Below, piece by piece: positions 32,299 through 40,617 of a DNA stretch of 56,560 bases. Made by a program: the position numbers and the translations under genes. Source of the stretch: Oscillospiraceae bacterium (lineage in GTDB: Bacteria > Bacillota > Clostridia > Oscillospirales > CAG-272); the NCBI GenBank assembly GCA_015064505.1, contig SVSB01000013.1, positions 1-56,560 on the forward strand, read 5' to 3'. The stretch's first letter is position 1. Each line of letters starts with the position of its first letter. The notes below the pieces were generated by a model, which was given only the letters and a program-made list of their open reading frames with translations, was not told where the DNA came from and did not search any database.

Positions 32299-32948
32299 TG
32301 CTTAATATAGACGAACTGAAATTTGACGAAAAGGGACTTATCCCCGCAATAGTGGTGGACAGCCTTTCCAAAAAGGTGCTGACCCTTGCTTATATGAACC
32401 GCGAGAGCCTTGGTATCTCCATGGAAAAGGGACTTACCTGCTTTTACAGCCGCTCCCGCAACGAGCTGTGGCTTAAGGGGGAAACCAGCGGAAACTATCA
32501 GCATATCGTTTCCATAACCGCCGATTGCGATAACGACGCCCTTGTAGTTGAGGTGGAAAAGGACGGCCCCGCCTGCCACACGGGCACCGAATCCTGCTTT
32601 ACGAAGGACGTATACGAAAGCGAGGAGCTGCATCGTTTTTCACTTGACGGGCTTTACGAGCTGCTTGTTGGCAGAAACGAGCAGCGCCCCGAGGGTAGCT
32701 ACACTACCTACCTTTTTGAGAAGGGTATCGACAAGATATTAAAAAAGGTGGGCGAGGAATGCACCGAGGTAATTATCGCGGGTAAGGCAGACGATAAGAA
32801 GGAAACCGTCTACGAGATAGCAGACCTTGCTTATCACGTTATGGTGCTGATGGTTCAGATGGGAATTTCTCTTGATGACGTGCGCCGTGAACTTGCAAGC
32901 CGCCACATAATCGACCACAAGGTAAAGCAAGAAAAGATGACGAAATGA
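32298..32948 (+). CDS. hisI: Bifunctional phosphoribosyl-AMP cyclohydrolase / phosphoribosyl-ATP pyrophosphatase HisIE
   Basis: 216 residues. The HisI domain (1-115) has LTLAYMNRESLG, FYSRSRNELWLKGETSGN and the metal-binding DCDNDALVVEVE and GPACHTGTESCF. The HisE domain (about 125-205) has KVGEECTEVIIAGKADDKK and YEIADLAYHVMVLM. It performs the second and third steps. It overlaps hisF by one base (TAATG) and its stop lies inside the terminator stem. Confidence 0.95.
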   Translation: MLNIDELKFDEKGLIPAIVVDSLSKKVLTLAYMNRESLGISMEKGLTCFYSRSRNELWLKGETSGNYQHIVSITADCDNDALVVEVEKDGPACHTGTESCFTKDVYESEELHRFSLDGLYELLVGRNEQRPEGSYTTYLFEKGIDKILKKVGEECTEVIIAGKADDKKETVYEIADLAYHVMVLMVQMGISLDDVRRELASRHIIDHKVKQEKMTK

Positions 32949-32994
32949 AAGAAGCGCCAACGGCAAGATTGCCGTTGGCGCTTCTTTCATTTCG
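32941..32994. terminator. 26-bp perfect inverted-repeat bidirectional terminator
   Basis: Arms 32941-32966 and 32969-32994 are exact complements around a 2-nt centre. The left arm includes the last sense codon region and TGA stop of hisIE, and the right end lies 1 bp from the stop of the convergent gene. T-rich sequence (CTTCTTTCATTTCG) lies in the right arm on each strand. Confidence 0.85.
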
Positions 32995-32995
32995 T

Positions 32996-34405
32996 CTATT
33001 CCGCTTCAAAAACGTATACGTTGCCGTAGCTCCAATTATATCCGCTTCCGTTGTGGCGGTCAAAGGTGAGCCAATAGTATTTGGTTCTGCTTCCTATACG
33101 CAGGGGTATGATAGAACCCCAGCCGCGGAAGCCGCCGTCGGGCAGATCGAATTTTGGATTTATCATTCCGCTTTTTCTGTAGATGCGGTAATCGGATACG
33201 GCCTTGAAATCGTTTCCGCAGGCAAAGCAAAGCTCGCCGTCAATGCGCACAAAGGAGCCGCCAGTTTCCGCACCGTCAAGTCCCTTGCCGATATATCCGT
33301 AGCCCTCAAAAGGCTCATCCGATTCAAAAAACACGTAACGGTACGCGTGGGTATCGGGGTCTATACGGCAGATCGCCATAAGCCATTTTCCGCGCTGGCA
33401 GTCATAGAAAAAGTCGGGGTCCTCGTCTCCCTTAAAGCCCAAGAAGGCGGTAATATCGCTCTTACTTCCCTGCTCCATAAGGGTAATATCGGCAACGTTT
33501 ACGCCGTAGCGTATATCGCCGTAAAATACGGAGTGCCCCAAAACATGCCCGTGGCTGAAGGAGCACATCCAAAGCATATAACAGCCCTTTTCTCTATGGT
33601 AAAGCACGGAGGCGGCAACGTCGCCGCACCATTTTCCGTCGCCCGCATCGTAGAGAAGCACTCCCGTCATTTCAAATTCTGCGGTACCGGGAAGCCAGTA
33701 AAATATCGCCTGATATCCACCCGCCTGCAGGCGGACGGAGGCGGTAAAGAAGATCCTGCCGTTTTCCGTCATTACCTCGCCGTTTTCATATCTTATGGGG
33801 CGCATATCCGCTTGGGATATGCCGTTATCTATATAAGAGCGCGCGGCAAATACGGAAGCATTCTCCGCATAAAGATACGCTCCTCCCTTTGAGAAAACGC
33901 GGTGCTCCGAGATAGCCTCAAGCTCCGGGCACAAAAAGGTATGTACGAACTCCGTATGCCCTTCCCTTTTGCTGTAAACGTCTATGGCACCGGGTCGGCA
34001 GGTTACGGAATAGGTAACGCGCCCCACTGCGCTTATCTGCGTTTTTTCTTCCGTATCGCCGCAGGAAAAGCAGACGCCGTCTTTATCAAATATTATCCGC
34101 GCGGTAAATTTCTCGGTTTTTAAAACGAAGCCGAGCCTGCCCGTGCTTATATCCCCATCTGCCTCGTAGCTTGCGTAAGGAAAGGTACTGCAGATATAGC
34201 GCAGGGCGTGGCCGTTTTTAACGCGATAAACGCCGTTTGCAACGGCCTCCGAAGCTCCGTCCGATATTTCCGAAAGCGGATAGGGATCGCCCCTTTTATC
34301 TTTGACGAAATCCTTGGAAAAGGACATTTGTCCAAGACTTATCTCCATATCCTTATACATATTCAAGGCAAATCTGCGCCTGAAAACAGTATTCGAAATA
34401 TCCAT
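32996..34405 (-). CDS. Predicted beta-propeller protein, possible glycosidase-like
   Basis: 469 residues from the ATG at 34405 (GAGG 5 nt upstream; an in-frame GTG at 34411 overlaps the ribosome site). No signal peptide. The second half shows repeated aromatic strand patterns like the five-bladed propeller enzymes of the GH43/GH32 group: DEDPDFFYDCQRGKWLMAI, GGSFVRIDGELCFACG and RGWGSIIPLRIGS followed by YYWLTFDR. I cannot place catalytic acids with certainty. It may be a cytoplasmic glycoside-active enzyme; it is not recognised as a named family. It lies downstream of a small XRE regulator. Confidence 0.6.
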   Translation of the reverse strand: MDISNTVFRRRFALNMYKDMEISLGQMSFSKDFVKDKRGDPYPLSEISDGASEAVANGVYRVKNGHALRYICSTFPYASYEADGDISTGRLGFVLKTEKFTARIIFDKDGVCFSCGDTEEKTQISAVGRVTYSVTCRPGAIDVYSKREGHTEFVHTFLCPELEAISEHRVFSKGGAYLYAENASVFAARSYIDNGISQADMRPIRYENGEVMTENGRIFFTASVRLQAGGYQAIFYWLPGTAEFEMTGVLLYDAGDGKWCGDVAASVLYHREKGCYMLWMCSFSHGHVLGHSVFYGDIRYGVNVADITLMEQGSKSDITAFLGFKGDEDPDFFYDCQRGKWLMAICRIDPDTHAYRYVFFESDEPFEGYGYIGKGLDGAETGGSFVRIDGELCFACGNDFKAVSDYRIYRKSGMINPKFDLPDGGFRGWGSIIPLRIGSRTKYYWLTFDRHNGSGYNWSYGNVYVFEAE

Positions 34406-34448
34406 AGGCACCTCGTTTTTTGCAATCTACAAAGCACAAATCAACCGT

Positions 34449-34667
34449 TCACTTAAGCTTTTTGGGAATGTCAATGATCCCCGCAAGATAGTCGAGAGAA
34501 ACGTTATAGTATTTTGCCAAGGTTATAAAATGATGCATTGGCATTTCGCGCTTTCCGCTTTCATAAAGCTGATACTGCTGTCTGGTAATACTTAAAACAA
34601 GAGCTATATCATCCTGCTTTTTGTCCAAGTCTTCTCTCGTATCCTTTAATCTTTGATAAAAGTACAT
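34449..34667 (-). CDS. Small XRE-family helix-turn-helix regulator
   Basis: 72 residues, essentially one DNA-binding domain: KLKDTREDLDKKQDDIALVL-like opening, then QQYQLYESGKREMPMHHFIT and YNVSLDYLAG, the standard XRE pattern. It is 43 bp upstream of the propeller-like gene and divergent from the DUF6809-like gene. The inverted repeats around the divergent promoter are candidate operators. Confidence 0.88.
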   Translation of the reverse strand: MYFYQRLKDTREDLDKKQDDIALVLSITRQQYQLYESGKREMPMHHFITLAKYYNVSLDYLAGIIDIPKKLK

Positions 34668-34719
34668 ACGTTTATTATCTCCAATCCAATAATATGTTTG
34701 GCAAGATTATTATAGCACC

Positions 34720-34789
34720 GCATTCAAAAAGATGCTTGACAAGCATCCATACGAATGCTATAATGTTTGCATGGCATTCTTTTGAATGC
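34720..34789 (+). promoter_or_regulatory. Promoter with flanking inverted repeats between XRE and DUF6809-like genes
   Basis: TTGACA (34736-34741), 17-bp spacer and TATAAT (34759-34764) form a consensus rightward promoter. GCATTCAAAA (34720-34729) and TTTTGAATGC (34780-34789) are perfect inverted repeats on either side, and GAATGC occurs again at 34753-34758. The arrangement fits XRE repressor binding. Confidence 0.65.
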
Positions 34790-34805
34790 GCGGAGGAGGA
34801 CGATA

Positions 34806-35066
34806 ATGAAAGAAATACTTGAAAATCTATGGAGCGAATACTTTGCGGAAAAATGTGCCGTAATCGAAACGGCAGAAGAAAGAGCCGCAATCAAAAAAAC
34901 AGATGAACTTCACAAAAAGGCAAAAGAATTACTAACACAAGAGCAAAACATCACCTTGAACAAATACGTTGAGGCATTATACGATAGTCAAGGTCTGTTT
35001 GTTAAAAAAGCGTTTTTCAAAGGATGCGAGTTCGCCGTATCCTTCCTGTTTTCGGGTAAGGCATAA
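34806..35066 (+). CDS. DUF6809-like small protein
   Basis: 86 residues from the ATG at 34806 with GGAGGA upstream; an in-frame ATG at 34767 lies within the promoter region. Mostly helical and charged, starting MKEILENLWSEYFAE and ending KAFFKGCEFAVSFLFSGKA, which resembles the DUF6809 family (phage- and plasmid-associated and chromosomal small proteins of unknown role). No catalytic motif. Likely controlled by the neighbouring XRE regulator. Confidence 0.6.
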   Translation: MKEILENLWSEYFAEKCAVIETAEERAAIKKTDELHKKAKELLTQEQNITLNKYVEALYDSQGLFVKKAFFKGCEFAVSFLFSGKA

Positions 35067-35083
35067 AAAGAGGAAATACAGCA

Positions 35084-35121
35084 AAGGCACTTACGGAAAA
35101 AGCTCGCCGTAAGTGCCTTTA
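35084..35121. terminator. Bidirectional terminator
   Basis: A 14-bp perfect stem (AAAGGCACTTACGG and complement) with a 10-nt loop between convergent DUF6809-like and eda genes. Confidence 0.75.
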
Positions 35122-35161
35122 CGTTATTAATTTACGTCGGAATGCAGACAAAGCCTGCGTT

Positions 35162-35716
35162 TTATTTCCGCTCAGCCTTCTCAAGAGCTTCCTTAACGAA
35201 GAAGCTTCCGCCGATAGCCGCGATCTTATCAAAAGCAAGGAACTCGTCTATATTGCTTCTGTCCACTCCGCCCGTGGGAATAAACTTCACCTGGGGGAAG
35301 GGTGCGGAAAGAGCCTTCAGCGCCTTAAGTCCGCCGTAGATATTGGCGGGGAAGAACTTAACGGTGGTGATGCCAAGCTCCAGCGCCTGCATTATCTCCG
35401 TAGGAGTAACGCAACCGGGATAGTAGGGTACGTTTCTCTCCTTGCAGATCTTTGCAACCGCAACGGAAAGGCCGGGAGAAACGATAAACTGCGCACCCGC
35501 CTTGAGGGCAGCCTCGCACTGCTCTGCGTTTATTACGGTGCCCGCACCGATGCTCATATCGGGATAGTTCTTGCAGGCGTATTCAATGGCCTCCGCGGCA
35601 CAAGCGGTGCGGAAGGTGATCTCCGCGCAATTTATGCCCACACCCTTAAGGGCGGTGAGTATCTTGTCCGTTTCGGACATTTCCTTGATAACGACGACGG
35701 GAATAAACTTTTCCAT
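35162..35716 (-). CDS. eda: 2-dehydro-3-deoxy-phosphogluconate (KDPG/KHG) aldolase
   Basis: 184 residues from the ATG at 35716. Class I aldolase with Glu32 and Arg36 in AEITFRTACA, the phosphate region GAGTVINAEQC, Schiff-base Lys120 in TTVKFFPANIYGG and the FIPTGGVD loop. Splits KDPG to pyruvate and glyceraldehyde 3-phosphate, the last step of glucuronate catabolism encoded here. It is the final gene of the leftward uronate operon, 25 bp after the SDR gene. A KDG kinase needed before this step is not in the window. Confidence 0.93.
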   Translation of the reverse strand: MEKFIPVVVIKEMSETDKILTALKGVGINCAEITFRTACAAEAIEYACKNYPDMSIGAGTVINAEQCEAALKAGAQFIVSPGLSVAVAKICKERNVPYYPGCVTPTEIMQALELGITTVKFFPANIYGGLKALKALSAPFPQVKFIPTGGVDRSNIDEFLAFDKIAAIGGSFFVKEALEKAERK

Positions 35717-35741
35717 AATTATCTCCTTAATAAAATCTGTA

Positions 35742-36584
35742 TTAAACGCCGGAATAAGCGGCAAATCCGCAGTCAATGGGAAGCACCACGCCCGTAATGG
35801 CGGATGCGGAGCGATCGTCGCACAGGAAGAGAGTTGCGCCGATAAGCTCGTCAGCGTCAACGAAGCGGCCCATGGGAGTGCCGTTGAGTATCTTTGCGCT
35901 GCGGGCGGTGGGAGTTCCGTCCTCGTTATAAAGAAGCGCTCTGTTCTGTGCGGAAACGAGGAAGCCGGGAGCGATGGCGTTGCAACGCACGCCCGTACCC
36001 GCAAAGTGAGTTGCAAGCCATTTGGTAAAGTTGGAAATGGCTGCCTTTGCGGCGGAATACGCGGGGATCTTGGTGAGAGGAGTAAAGGAGTTCATGGAGG
36101 AGATATTAAGGATGTTTCCGCACTTTCTCTCCGCCATATCCTTTGCAAAGATCTGGGTGGGGATAAGAGTTCCCTGGAAGTTCAGCTTGAACACGAAGTC
36201 AACTCCGCTCTGATCAAGATCGAAGAAGGACTTGCCTCCCTCCTTTGCCTCGTGATGATACTCGTTATCCGTGGTTGCGCGGGGATTGTTTCCTCCCGCA
36301 CCGTTCACGAGAATATCGCAGGGGCCCAGATCGCGGAGCACTGCCTCGTGCACCGCTTCAAGAGCATCTGCCTCAAGCACGTTCGCCTTATAACCCTCGC
36401 AGATATAGCCCTCTGCCTTCAGCTCGGACGCAAGCTTTTTTACGGCGTCCTCGTTAAGGTCAAGAGCCGCAACCTTTGCGCCGCTCTCGGCAAAGGCACG
36501 TGCCATAGCGCCGCAGATAAGCCCGCCCGCGCCCGTAACTACTACTACCTTACCGGTATAATCAATATTAAGGGGTAATTTCAT
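35742..36584 (-). CDS. SDR oxidoreductase, probable fructuronate (mannonate) reductase
   Basis: 280 residues from the ATG at 36584 (GGAGG 7 nt upstream, 1 bp after the uxuA stop). SDR signatures: VTGAGGLICGAM, NGAGG, catalytic Ser in ISSMNSF, and YSAAKAA. No uxuB-type long dehydrogenase is present, so this SDR most likely interconverts D-fructuronate and D-mannonate, as in other Bacillota uronate operons. The in-operon place between uxuA and eda supports this; biochemical identity is inferred. Confidence 0.85.
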   Translation of the reverse strand: MKLPLNIDYTGKVVVVTGAGGLICGAMARAFAESGAKVAALDLNEDAVKKLASELKAEGYICEGYKANVLEADALEAVHEAVLRDLGPCDILVNGAGGNNPRATTDNEYHHEAKEGGKSFFDLDQSGVDFVFKLNFQGTLIPTQIFAKDMAERKCGNILNISSMNSFTPLTKIPAYSAAKAAISNFTKWLATHFAGTGVRCNAIAPGFLVSAQNRALLYNEDGTPTARSAKILNGTPMGRFVDADELIGATLFLCDDRSASAITGVVLPIDCGFAAYSGV

Positions 36585-36585
36585 A

Positions 36586-37683
36586 TTATGCCTCCTGTTT
36601 TTTATCAAGCTTTTCAAGCATATCCCAAACGCCCAGCATATACATAATGCCAAGTGCGCGGTCGTAAAGACCGTAGCCGGGGCGCACCTTACCGGGACCC
36701 TCGTCCCACAGATGGCGGCCGTGGTCGGGTCTTATATATCCCTCAAAGCCGCAATCGTGATAAGCCTTGAGTATATCAAGGATACCCGTATCACCGTCGC
36801 AATCTCTGTGGCTTGCCTCGGAGAAATCTCCGTTTTCAAAATGCTTTACGTTTCTTATATGGGCAAAGGCAATTCTGTCGCAATGCTTGCGGACTATCTC
36901 GGCAACGTTGTTGTTGGGATCGGCACCAAGACTGCCCGAGCAAAGAGTAAGGCAGTTATATTCGTCGTCCACCATCTTAAGGAATCTTCCAATGCTCTCG
37001 CCGTTTACAAGCAAACGGGGCAGACCGAAGATATCCCACGGCGGGTCGTCCATGTGGATCGCCATTTTGATATCGCACTCGCGGCACACGGGCATAATTG
37101 CCTCAAGAAAATACTTGAGATTTGCCCAAAGCTTTTCGTGATCCACGCCCTCGTAAGCCTTAAAGAGCTCGTCAAGCTTTGCCATACGCTCGGGCTCCCA
37201 TCCGGGGAATGACATATTGTACTTTTCCGTAAAATCCAGAATGTACTTTGCCATCGCGTTGTAATCGTCCTGGATCATATTTTTTTCATAGAACAGGGCG
37301 GTGGAACCGTCACCTACGGGATGGAACAGATTACTGCGGGTCCAGTCAAAAATGGGCATAAAGTTATAGCAGATGACCTTAACGCCGAATTTTGAAAGAT
37401 TGCGGATGCACTGCTTGTAATTCTCTATATATTTATCTCTGGTGGGCAGACCGATCTTTATATCGTCGTGCACGTTTACGGATTCCACCACGTCCATATT
37501 GAAGCCGTACTCGTCAAGCTGTCTTTTTACCTCGGCGATCTCCTCGATCTCCCAGATCTCACCGGGCATCTTGTGATGCAGCGCCCAGACTATCCCCTCA
37601 ACTCCGGGGATCTGCTTGATATCGGAAAGCTTGATATTATCGTTCCCCTCTCCGTACCAGCGGAAGCACATTTTCATTCCCAT
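36586..37683 (-). CDS. uxuA: Mannonate dehydratase UxuA
   Basis: 365 residues from the ATG at 37683 (AAGGAG 6 nt upstream; a TTG six codons earlier is rejected). Xylose-isomerase-like TIM barrel enzyme. Family signatures: VICYNFMPIFDWTRS, the metal-binding MAIHMDDPPWDIFG, CSGSLGADPNNN and RPDHGRHLWDE. Converts D-mannonate to 2-keto-3-deoxygluconate. Lies 10 bp downstream of uxaC. Confidence 0.96.
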   Translation of the reverse strand: MGMKMCFRWYGEGNDNIKLSDIKQIPGVEGIVWALHHKMPGEIWEIEEIAEVKRQLDEYGFNMDVVESVNVHDDIKIGLPTRDKYIENYKQCIRNLSKFGVKVICYNFMPIFDWTRSNLFHPVGDGSTALFYEKNMIQDDYNAMAKYILDFTEKYNMSFPGWEPERMAKLDELFKAYEGVDHEKLWANLKYFLEAIMPVCRECDIKMAIHMDDPPWDIFGLPRLLVNGESIGRFLKMVDDEYNCLTLCSGSLGADPNNNVAEIVRKHCDRIAFAHIRNVKHFENGDFSEASHRDCDGDTGILDILKAYHDCGFEGYIRPDHGRHLWDEGPGKVRPGYGLYDRALGIMYMLGVWDMLEKLDKKQEA

Positions 37684-37693
37684 TTTTTTCTCC

Positions 37694-39097
37694 TTAATCA
37701 AGTCTGAAATATGCGGCGGCGTTATCGTGGCAGATGCCGCGCACTATATTTTCAAGAGCCTTTTCATCATTGGGATATTCGCCGTTTTCTACCCAGCCGC
37801 CCATAAGCTCGCAAAGTATCCTGCGGAAATATTCGTGCCTTGTGTAGGAGAGGAAGCTGCGGGAGTCCGTAAGCATTCCGACGAAGTTTCCAAGCAAACT
37901 GAGGTTGGCAAGACTTATAAGCTGCTCCTGCATTCCCGTCTTGTTATCGTTAAACCACCAAGCGCTTCCGTGCTGTATCTTTCCGCATACGCCCGTACCC
38001 TGGAATGCACCGATCACGGTATCTATAAAGGCGTTATCGGAAGCATCAAGACTGTAGATTATCGTTCTTGGCAGACAATCTTCGGCAAACAGACGGTCAA
38101 GGAGCCCCGTAAGCTGTAATTTTGACTCTGCGGGGCCGATAACGTCAAAGCCCGTATCGGGGCCGAGGCGCTTGAACATAACGGAGTTCGGATTACGCAG
38201 ACAGTTATAATGGAGCTGCATTACCCAGCCGCGCTTTGCGTACTCTGCGGCGCAGAACAGGAGAAGCTCCGTCTTTATCTTCTCGGAATCCTCCATGCTT
38301 ACGCATCCGCCCGCCAGAGCCTTTGCGAATATTTTCTCAAGCTCGTCACCGTCAGCGGGGCTGTATACTGCACAGTCAAGCCCGTGGTCGCTTGCCTTGC
38401 ATCCGCAAGCTTCGAAATGATCCATTCTGTCCCCAAGTGCCGCTTTAAGCTTTGCAAGGGTATCTATCTCCTTGCCCCACACGGAGGAAAGAGTTGCAAT
38501 ATACTCGCGCCAACCTGCTTTTTCTATATTGAGTGCCTTATCGGGGCGGAAGGTAGGAGCAACGGTAACGCCGAAGGATTTATCCTCCATCAGCTTTTTG
38601 TGCCACTCAAGGCTGTCCACGGGATCGTCGGTGGTGCCGATAAAGCGCACGTTGCTTTGCTTTATAATTCCTCTTGCGCTCATATCCGCTTCCGCAAGCT
38701 TTTTTCGGGCAAGCTGCCATACCTCCTCTGCGGTATCGCCGTTAAGGGTTCCCTCGTAGCCGAAATATTTCTTAAGCTCCAGATGGCACCAATGGTACAT
38801 GGGGTTTCCTATTGCCTTAGGAAGTGCCTCTGCGAATTTTTGGAATTTTTCTCTCTTGGGAGCGTCACCGGTTATATAGCGCTCGTCAACGCCGTTTGAG
38901 CGCATAATACGCCATTTGTAATGATCTCCCGAGAGCCATACCTCAAAAAGATCCTCAAAGCGCTTATCCTCGTATATCTCCCGGGGACTTACGTGGCAGT
39001 GGTAGTCAATAATGGGTGCGTCGGCGGCAAAGCCGTGGTAGAGCTTTTTTGCCGTTTCCGTGGAAAGCAAAAAATCCTCGTTCATAAAAGGCTTCAT
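37694..39097 (-). CDS. uxaC: Glucuronate isomerase UxaC
   Basis: 467 residues, full length. Amidohydrolase-like TIM barrel with the metal-binding IDYHCHVSPREIYED near the start, TDDPVDSLEWH, and LHYNCLRNPNS and LTDSRSFLSYTRHEYFRR later. Isomerises glucuronate to fructuronate (and galacturonate to tagaturonate). ATGA overlap with the AraC gene; GGAGG before the ATG. Confidence 0.96.
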   Translation of the reverse strand: MKPFMNEDFLLSTETAKKLYHGFAADAPIIDYHCHVSPREIYEDKRFEDLFEVWLSGDHYKWRIMRSNGVDERYITGDAPKREKFQKFAEALPKAIGNPMYHWCHLELKKYFGYEGTLNGDTAEEVWQLARKKLAEADMSARGIIKQSNVRFIGTTDDPVDSLEWHKKLMEDKSFGVTVAPTFRPDKALNIEKAGWREYIATLSSVWGKEIDTLAKLKAALGDRMDHFEACGCKASDHGLDCAVYSPADGDELEKIFAKALAGGCVSMEDSEKIKTELLLFCAAEYAKRGWVMQLHYNCLRNPNSVMFKRLGPDTGFDVIGPAESKLQLTGLLDRLFAEDCLPRTIIYSLDASDNAFIDTVIGAFQGTGVCGKIQHGSAWWFNDNKTGMQEQLISLANLSLLGNFVGMLTDSRSFLSYTRHEYFRRILCELMGGWVENGEYPNDEKALENIVRGICHDNAAAYFRLD

Positions 39098-40350
39098 TTT
39101 TTATCCTCCGTGGGTTTATTGTTGTGATTTTTCTTTATATATTCTCGGTATTCCTTCGGGGTCTTGCCGGTTTCCTTTTTAAAGATCTTGGAAAAGTACT
39201 GCACGTCCATAATACCGCAATGAATGGCAACGGTCTGTATCTGCAGGTGGGTGGTGCCCAGCAGATGTGCGGCGTGCTGTACTCTTTTTTCTCTTATATA
39301 CTCGGAAACGGTCTTTCCCGTTTCCTTTTTGAACACCGTGGAAAGATAGCCGAGGCTGATATCCTGCGCCTTTGCAAGAGTATTAAGGGAAAGATCCGCA
39401 GAAAGATCCGATTCTATCAGCATTACGGTCTTGCGCACCACGGGAGAGTAATCACGCATTGAGTGCTTCATCACGAGTCTGCAATAAGAGCGGAACATTT
39501 CAAGCATCAGAGACGGGTTCTCCGCAAGGGAGGACATCTGCTCTATTTTAAGGGCGAAGGAGCTTGATACCGCATCCAGATACATGGGATGCACTCCGCC
39601 CCTCTCCGCCGCCTTGCGCAGTAAGGTGTTCATAATAATACCATAATTTTTCGCATTACGCAACGGGTCTGCAACGCGCTTTTCAAAAAACTGATCCGAA
39701 AAAAGCGACATAAGCTGTGCCTCGTGATGTATCTGACCGAGAGTTACTGCCTGCATCAGCTCGTTTTCAAAATTATAGCGCTGCTCCATCGCCTTCATAT
39801 TTGCAAGAATGGCATCGAAGTTTTCGTTATGGGCGGTTTCGTTTATGGGAGATGGTGGCATATCCGATGCGTCAAGCACGTCAACGATGGGAAACGCAGG
39901 ACTCTCCCATATCCTCTCGCAGAACGTATTTATCATTATAAGGGCGTAGCTATCGGGAGTAATAACGGGAATTCCCGAATAGTACTCGTCCGCGTATTTG
40001 CGGCTTTTTGCGGTTATGCCCACTCTGTCAAGAGCTTCAAGAGCACGGGAAGGCTCCACGGGATATTGCAGATAAGGACCGATGGCAAGTACACGTTCTT
40101 CCTCTTCCGGAAGCAGAAAATAAATATAGCTCAATTTAAGCTCGTCGGTTGCCTTGTACATGGTTCGGTGAGCAAGCTTGCCCACAAAGGAGCTCACCGT
40201 TTTTTCCGGCGACACGTCCTTGCCGAAAACGGAATAAATATCCACGTCTATCACCGCGCCGAGAGGGGTATCCTTCCTTACGGCAACAGCGCGCAAATGT
40301 ATCTTTTTTAAGGCTTCGCACAGAAATTCCAGCTCGTTCTCGTAAAACAT
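39094..40350 (-). CDS. AraC-family regulator of the uronate genes
   Basis: 418 residues from the ATG at 40350 (GAGAGG upstream). The N-terminal two thirds is a sensing domain of uncertain type (FMN/GAF-like helices not resolved). The C-terminal double helix-turn-helix is clear: LNTLAKAQDISLGYLSTVFK, TGKTVSEYIREKRVQHA, and VAIHCGIMDVQYFSKIFK then TGKTPKEYRE. It heads the catabolic operon and faces the transporter gene, so it likely controls both in response to a uronate or glucuronide. Confidence 0.9.
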   Translation of the reverse strand: MFYENELEFLCEALKKIHLRAVAVRKDTPLGAVIDVDIYSVFGKDVSPEKTVSSFVGKLAHRTMYKATDELKLSYIYFLLPEEEERVLAIGPYLQYPVEPSRALEALDRVGITAKSRKYADEYYSGIPVITPDSYALIMINTFCERIWESPAFPIVDVLDASDMPPSPINETAHNENFDAILANMKAMEQRYNFENELMQAVTLGQIHHEAQLMSLFSDQFFEKRVADPLRNAKNYGIIMNTLLRKAAERGGVHPMYLDAVSSSFALKIEQMSSLAENPSLMLEMFRSYCRLVMKHSMRDYSPVVRKTVMLIESDLSADLSLNTLAKAQDISLGYLSTVFKKETGKTVSEYIREKRVQHAAHLLGTTHLQIQTVAIHCGIMDVQYFSKIFKKETGKTPKEYREYIKKNHNNKPTEDKK

Positions 40351-40418
40351 TTTGCGCCTCTCGACTGTTATTTGCGGGAACCGAAGAAAAATCGACAAAA
40401 CTTCCAACTCACGGGATT

Positions 40419-40447
40419 ATTATAACACGCGTTTTTGTCAATTACAA
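40419..40447 (-). promoter_or_regulatory. Predicted promoter of the AraC-uxaC-uxuA-SDR-eda operon
   Basis: Leftward TTGTAA (40442-40447), 17-bp spacer and TATAAT (40419-40424). A weak TATACT at 40523-40528 with no good upstream hexamer may serve the rightward transporter gene, consistent with activation. Nothing coding is seen in 40351-40617. Confidence 0.5.
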
Positions 40448-40617
40448 CGGAATTATTTCCGAAATATTAAAAAAATACAAAAACACATAAAGAAAAGACT
40501 CCCTATGTTTCAAAAAATACTTTATACTAAATGCAAGGCGATCTTGCCGTACGTTATGATTTTTTATAAAACGGTCTGCGGCAATTCACCAAAGAAAATC
40601 AGAAAGAGGATTTCAGG

